NCBI GenBank assembly: GCA_965370315.1
Contig: CBDUTO010000170.1
Span: 1-8,249 of the forward strand
DNA from: 1-14-2-50-31-20 sp965370315
GTDB lineage: Bacteria; Bacteroidota; Ignavibacteria; Ignavibacteriales; Melioribacteraceae
Direction: 5' to 3'
DNA: 8,249 nt
Shown here in pieces: positions 7,326-8,249 of this stretch. The notes under the pieces are model-generated. The model did no database searches. It was given only the letters and a program-made list of their open reading frames with translations, and was not told the DNA's origin. A program made the translations under genes and the position numbers. Within the stretch, counting starts at the first letter, position 1. Each line of letters begins with the position of its first letter.

Positions 7326-7358
7326 AAAAAGACCTCCAAATTTGGAGGTCTTTTTTTT
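7326..7358. terminator. Strong palindromic terminator after the TonB-dependent receptor
   Basis: A perfect 10-bp-arm palindrome (GACCTCCAAA then TTTGGAGGTC, 7331-7350) is flanked by five A's on the left and eight T's on the right. The realistic hairpin is A5-GACCTCC with an AAATTT loop and GGAGGTC-T8. It starts 24 bases after the receptor stop. The A/T flanks make it potentially bidirectional, but only plus-strand genes adjoin it. Confidence 0.92.
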
Positions 7359-7411
7359 ATCCACTCCAATTTTATTTCAGCTAAACTCTGTATAATGAAT
7401 AAACCTCGAAT

Positions 7412-7440
7412 TTGACAAAGAGAATAGATGTTATTACATT
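7412..7440 (+). promoter_or_regulatory. Promoter of the toxin-antitoxin operon
   Basis: A perfect -35 hexamer TTGACA (7412-7417) is followed after exactly 17 bases by TACATT (7435-7440), which matches four of six consensus -10 bases. Transcription would begin near 7447, about 20 bases before the antitoxin ATG. An alternative TATAAT at 7391-7396 lies further upstream but lacks a good -35. Confidence 0.55.
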
Positions 7441-7449
7441 GTAGCTACA
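7440..7449. promoter_or_regulatory. Perfect palindrome, candidate antitoxin operator
   Basis: TGTAGCTACA is a perfect 10-bp palindrome overlapping the last base of the -10 element and the likely transcription start. MazE-type antitoxins, alone or with toxin, repress their own operon by binding palindromes in this position. It is therefore the best operator candidate here. Binding is inferred from position and symmetry only. Confidence 0.45.
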
Positions 7450-7465
7450 TTTATTTGAGGTTATT

Positions 7466-7723
7466 ATGATTACAAAAATAATAAGAATTGGAAATTCTAG
7501 AGGTATTAGATTACCAAAATCTATTATTGAACAAAGTCATCTTACTGATGATATTGAACTTGAAGTTAAAAACAATAGTATCATAATTAAATCTGTTCAA
7601 AACAAAAGAGAAAATTGGGACAAAGCTTTCAGTCTAATGTCTGCTGAACATGATGATGCTTTACTTGATGGCGATGGCTTAAATTCACAAAATTTGTGGG
7701 ATAATGACGAGTGGGTTTGGTGA
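7466..7723 (+). CDS. MazE/AbrB-family antitoxin
   Basis: An 85-residue antitoxin of the MazE (AbrB/SpoVT DNA-binding) family. Residues 1-45 form the swapped-hairpin DNA-binding domain, with IIRIGNSRGIRLPKSIIEQ at 5-23 and a second beta unit ELEVKNNSIIIK at 31-42. The rest is an acidic, Trp-containing tail (W51, F55, M58, then EHDD, LLDGDG and LWDNDEWVW at 77-85). In this family such a tail inserts into the toxin's RNA-binding surface and neutralises it, and the DNA-binding half represses the operon. The ATG at 7466 has GAGG at 7457-7460, five bases upstream. The stop TGA overlaps the toxin's ATG by one base. Length and architecture are normal, so it looks intact. Confidence 0.93.
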   Translation: MITKIIRIGNSRGIRLPKSIIEQSHLTDDIELEVKNNSIIIKSVQNKRENWDKAFSLMSAEHDDALLDGDGLNSQNLWDNDEWVW

Positions 7724-8046
7724 TGGATTATTCTAGATTTAACGTACATCTTGTTTCACTTGACCCAACAATTGGAAGTGAAATAAAAAAGACTCGACCA
7801 TGTGTTATCATTTCTCCAAACGAAATGAACAGAAATATATCTACTTTAATTATTGCTCCTCTCACCTCTCGATTGAGGAAGTATCCTACTCGTGTACAGT
7901 GCAAAGTAAATGGAAAACAAGGACAAATTGTGTTAGACCAAATTAGAACCATCGATAAATCGAGACTTATTAAGAAAATTGATTCCCTTGATAAAAGAAT
8001 ACAAAGAAAAATATTTGATGTATTAAATGAAATGTTTTCAGAATAA
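7723..8046 (+). CDS. MazF/PemK-family mRNA endoribonuclease toxin
   Basis: A 107-residue toxin of the MazF/PemK family, sequence-specific ribonucleases that cleave mRNA and stop growth when the antitoxin is degraded. Numbered from the ATG at 7723, the family landmarks are LVSLDPTIGSE at 10-20, KKTRPCVIISP at 22-32 with the catalytic Arg25, IIAPLTS at 43-49 with the catalytic Thr48, YPTRV at 54-58 and the GQIVLDQIRTIDK block at 67-79. The frame also opens at a GTG at 7711, giving 111 residues. I prefer the ATG because it forms a TGATG junction with the antitoxin stop and gives the usual family N-terminus just before the first beta strand. All expected catalytic residues are present, so the toxin appears functional. 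It is translationally coupled to the antitoxin. Confidence 0.93.
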   Translation: MDYSRFNVHLVSLDPTIGSEIKKTRPCVIISPNEMNRNISTLIIAPLTSRLRKYPTRVQCKVNGKQGQIVLDQIRTIDKSRLIKKIDSLDKRIQRKIFDVLNEMFSE

Positions 8047-8103
8047 GTTTAATATTTTTTATGTTTTCAAAAAAAAGAATTATTGGTACACTTAATAATT
8101 AAG

Positions 8104-8140
8104 ATTTCACATATTTTATGCTAGAGAACGATTGTGAAAT
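8104..8140 (+). terminator. Possible weak terminator after the toxin gene
   Basis: An 8-bp stem pairs ATTTCACA (8104-8111) with TGTGAAAT (8133-8140) around a 21-base loop. A T-rich stretch at 8144-8155 follows. It lies 57 bases after the toxin stop. The stem is AT-rich and the loop long, so termination efficiency is doubtful. Confidence 0.35.
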
Positions 8141-8204
8141 ATGATTTTATTTTTTGAATTTCAAATTGCTCGATATTAACCAAGGCATAATGCAAAATGA
8201 AGCT

Positions 8205-8225
8205 CCCCGCCGCGAGCGGACGGGG
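8205..8225. repeat. GC-rich imperfect palindrome, REP-like
   Basis: CCCCG-CCGC (8205-8213) pairs with GCGG-CGGGG (8216-8219 and 8221-8225), with a single unpaired A at 8220 and a very short apex. All but two of these 21 bases are G or C, while the flanks are AT-rich. It is not followed by a T-run on either strand, so it is not an obvious terminator. Its short, GC-rich, imperfect-palindrome form and intergenic location resemble repetitive extragenic palindromes. Only one copy is in the window, so repetition in the genome is an inference. Confidence 0.5.
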
Positions 8226-8249
8226 TATCAAAAGATAGTGCTACAGAAA

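Larger units (their letters stand above)
7398..7465 (+). promoter_or_regulatory. Inverted repeat spanning promoter and ribosome binding site of the toxin-antitoxin operon
   Basis: The left arm AATAAACCTCGAAT (7398-7411) pairs with the right arm ATTTGAGGTTATT (7453-7465) in 13 pairs, with one bulged A and one G-U. The right arm includes the GAGG ribosome binding site (7457-7460), and the promoter at 7412-7440 lies between the arms. It could be a pair of operator half-sites or, in a transcript from further upstream, a hairpin hiding the ribosome binding site. Confidence 0.4.

Noticed and set aside
8032..8069. Nine-base direct repeat ATGTTTTCA at 8032-8040 and 8061-8069 flanking the toxin stop
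   Set aside because: The repeat is short and AT-rich, with no inserted element or target-site logic between the copies. It is probably chance.

Overview
The window is AT-rich (roughly two thirds A+T by eye). It looks like chromosome from a Gram-negative member of the Fibrobacteres-Chlorobi-Bacteroidetes group, most likely Ignavibacteriota/Chlorobi-like. The main clues are two proteins with the 'QNYPNPFNP' type A sorting domain of the type IX secretion system (T9SS), a large TonB-dependent receptor with a carboxypeptidase-regulatory-like N-terminal domain, and a KdsC-type phosphatase that implies Kdo or sialic-acid-like surface sugars. Marinimicrobia, Calditrichota and Cloacimonadota use similar sorting domains, so the phylum call is an inference.

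Layout: 1-219 is AT-rich leader with no convincing gene. 220-1734 (+) is a secreted protein made of about ten degenerate ~29-residue repeats plus a C-terminal T9SS sorting domain. A hairpin at 1756-1792 separates it from a convergent two-gene minus-strand unit: a HAD phosphatase of the KdsC/YrbI family (3471-3965), followed after 19 nt by an exported M19 dipeptidase (1817-3451). A ~595-bp divergent spacer (3966-4560) leads into a 913-residue TonB-dependent receptor (4561-7302), closed by a strong palindromic terminator at 7326-7358. Next comes a MazE/MazF-type toxin-antitoxin operon (7466-8046) with its own promoter-operator region. The right edge carries a GC-rich, REP-like hairpin (8205-8225) that stands out from the AT-rich background.

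Most of the window concerns the cell envelope: surface or secreted proteins, an outer-membrane transporter and a surface-sugar phosphatase. The toxin-antitoxin pair and the REP-like hairpin at the right end look accessory. The most unusual object is the M19 dipeptidase. A complete T9SS-type sorting module, normally at the extreme C-terminus, sits at residues ~78-159, apparently nested inside a split regulatory-like beta-sandwich and ahead of the catalytic domain. I see no CRISPR array, tRNA, rRNA or complete insertion sequence.
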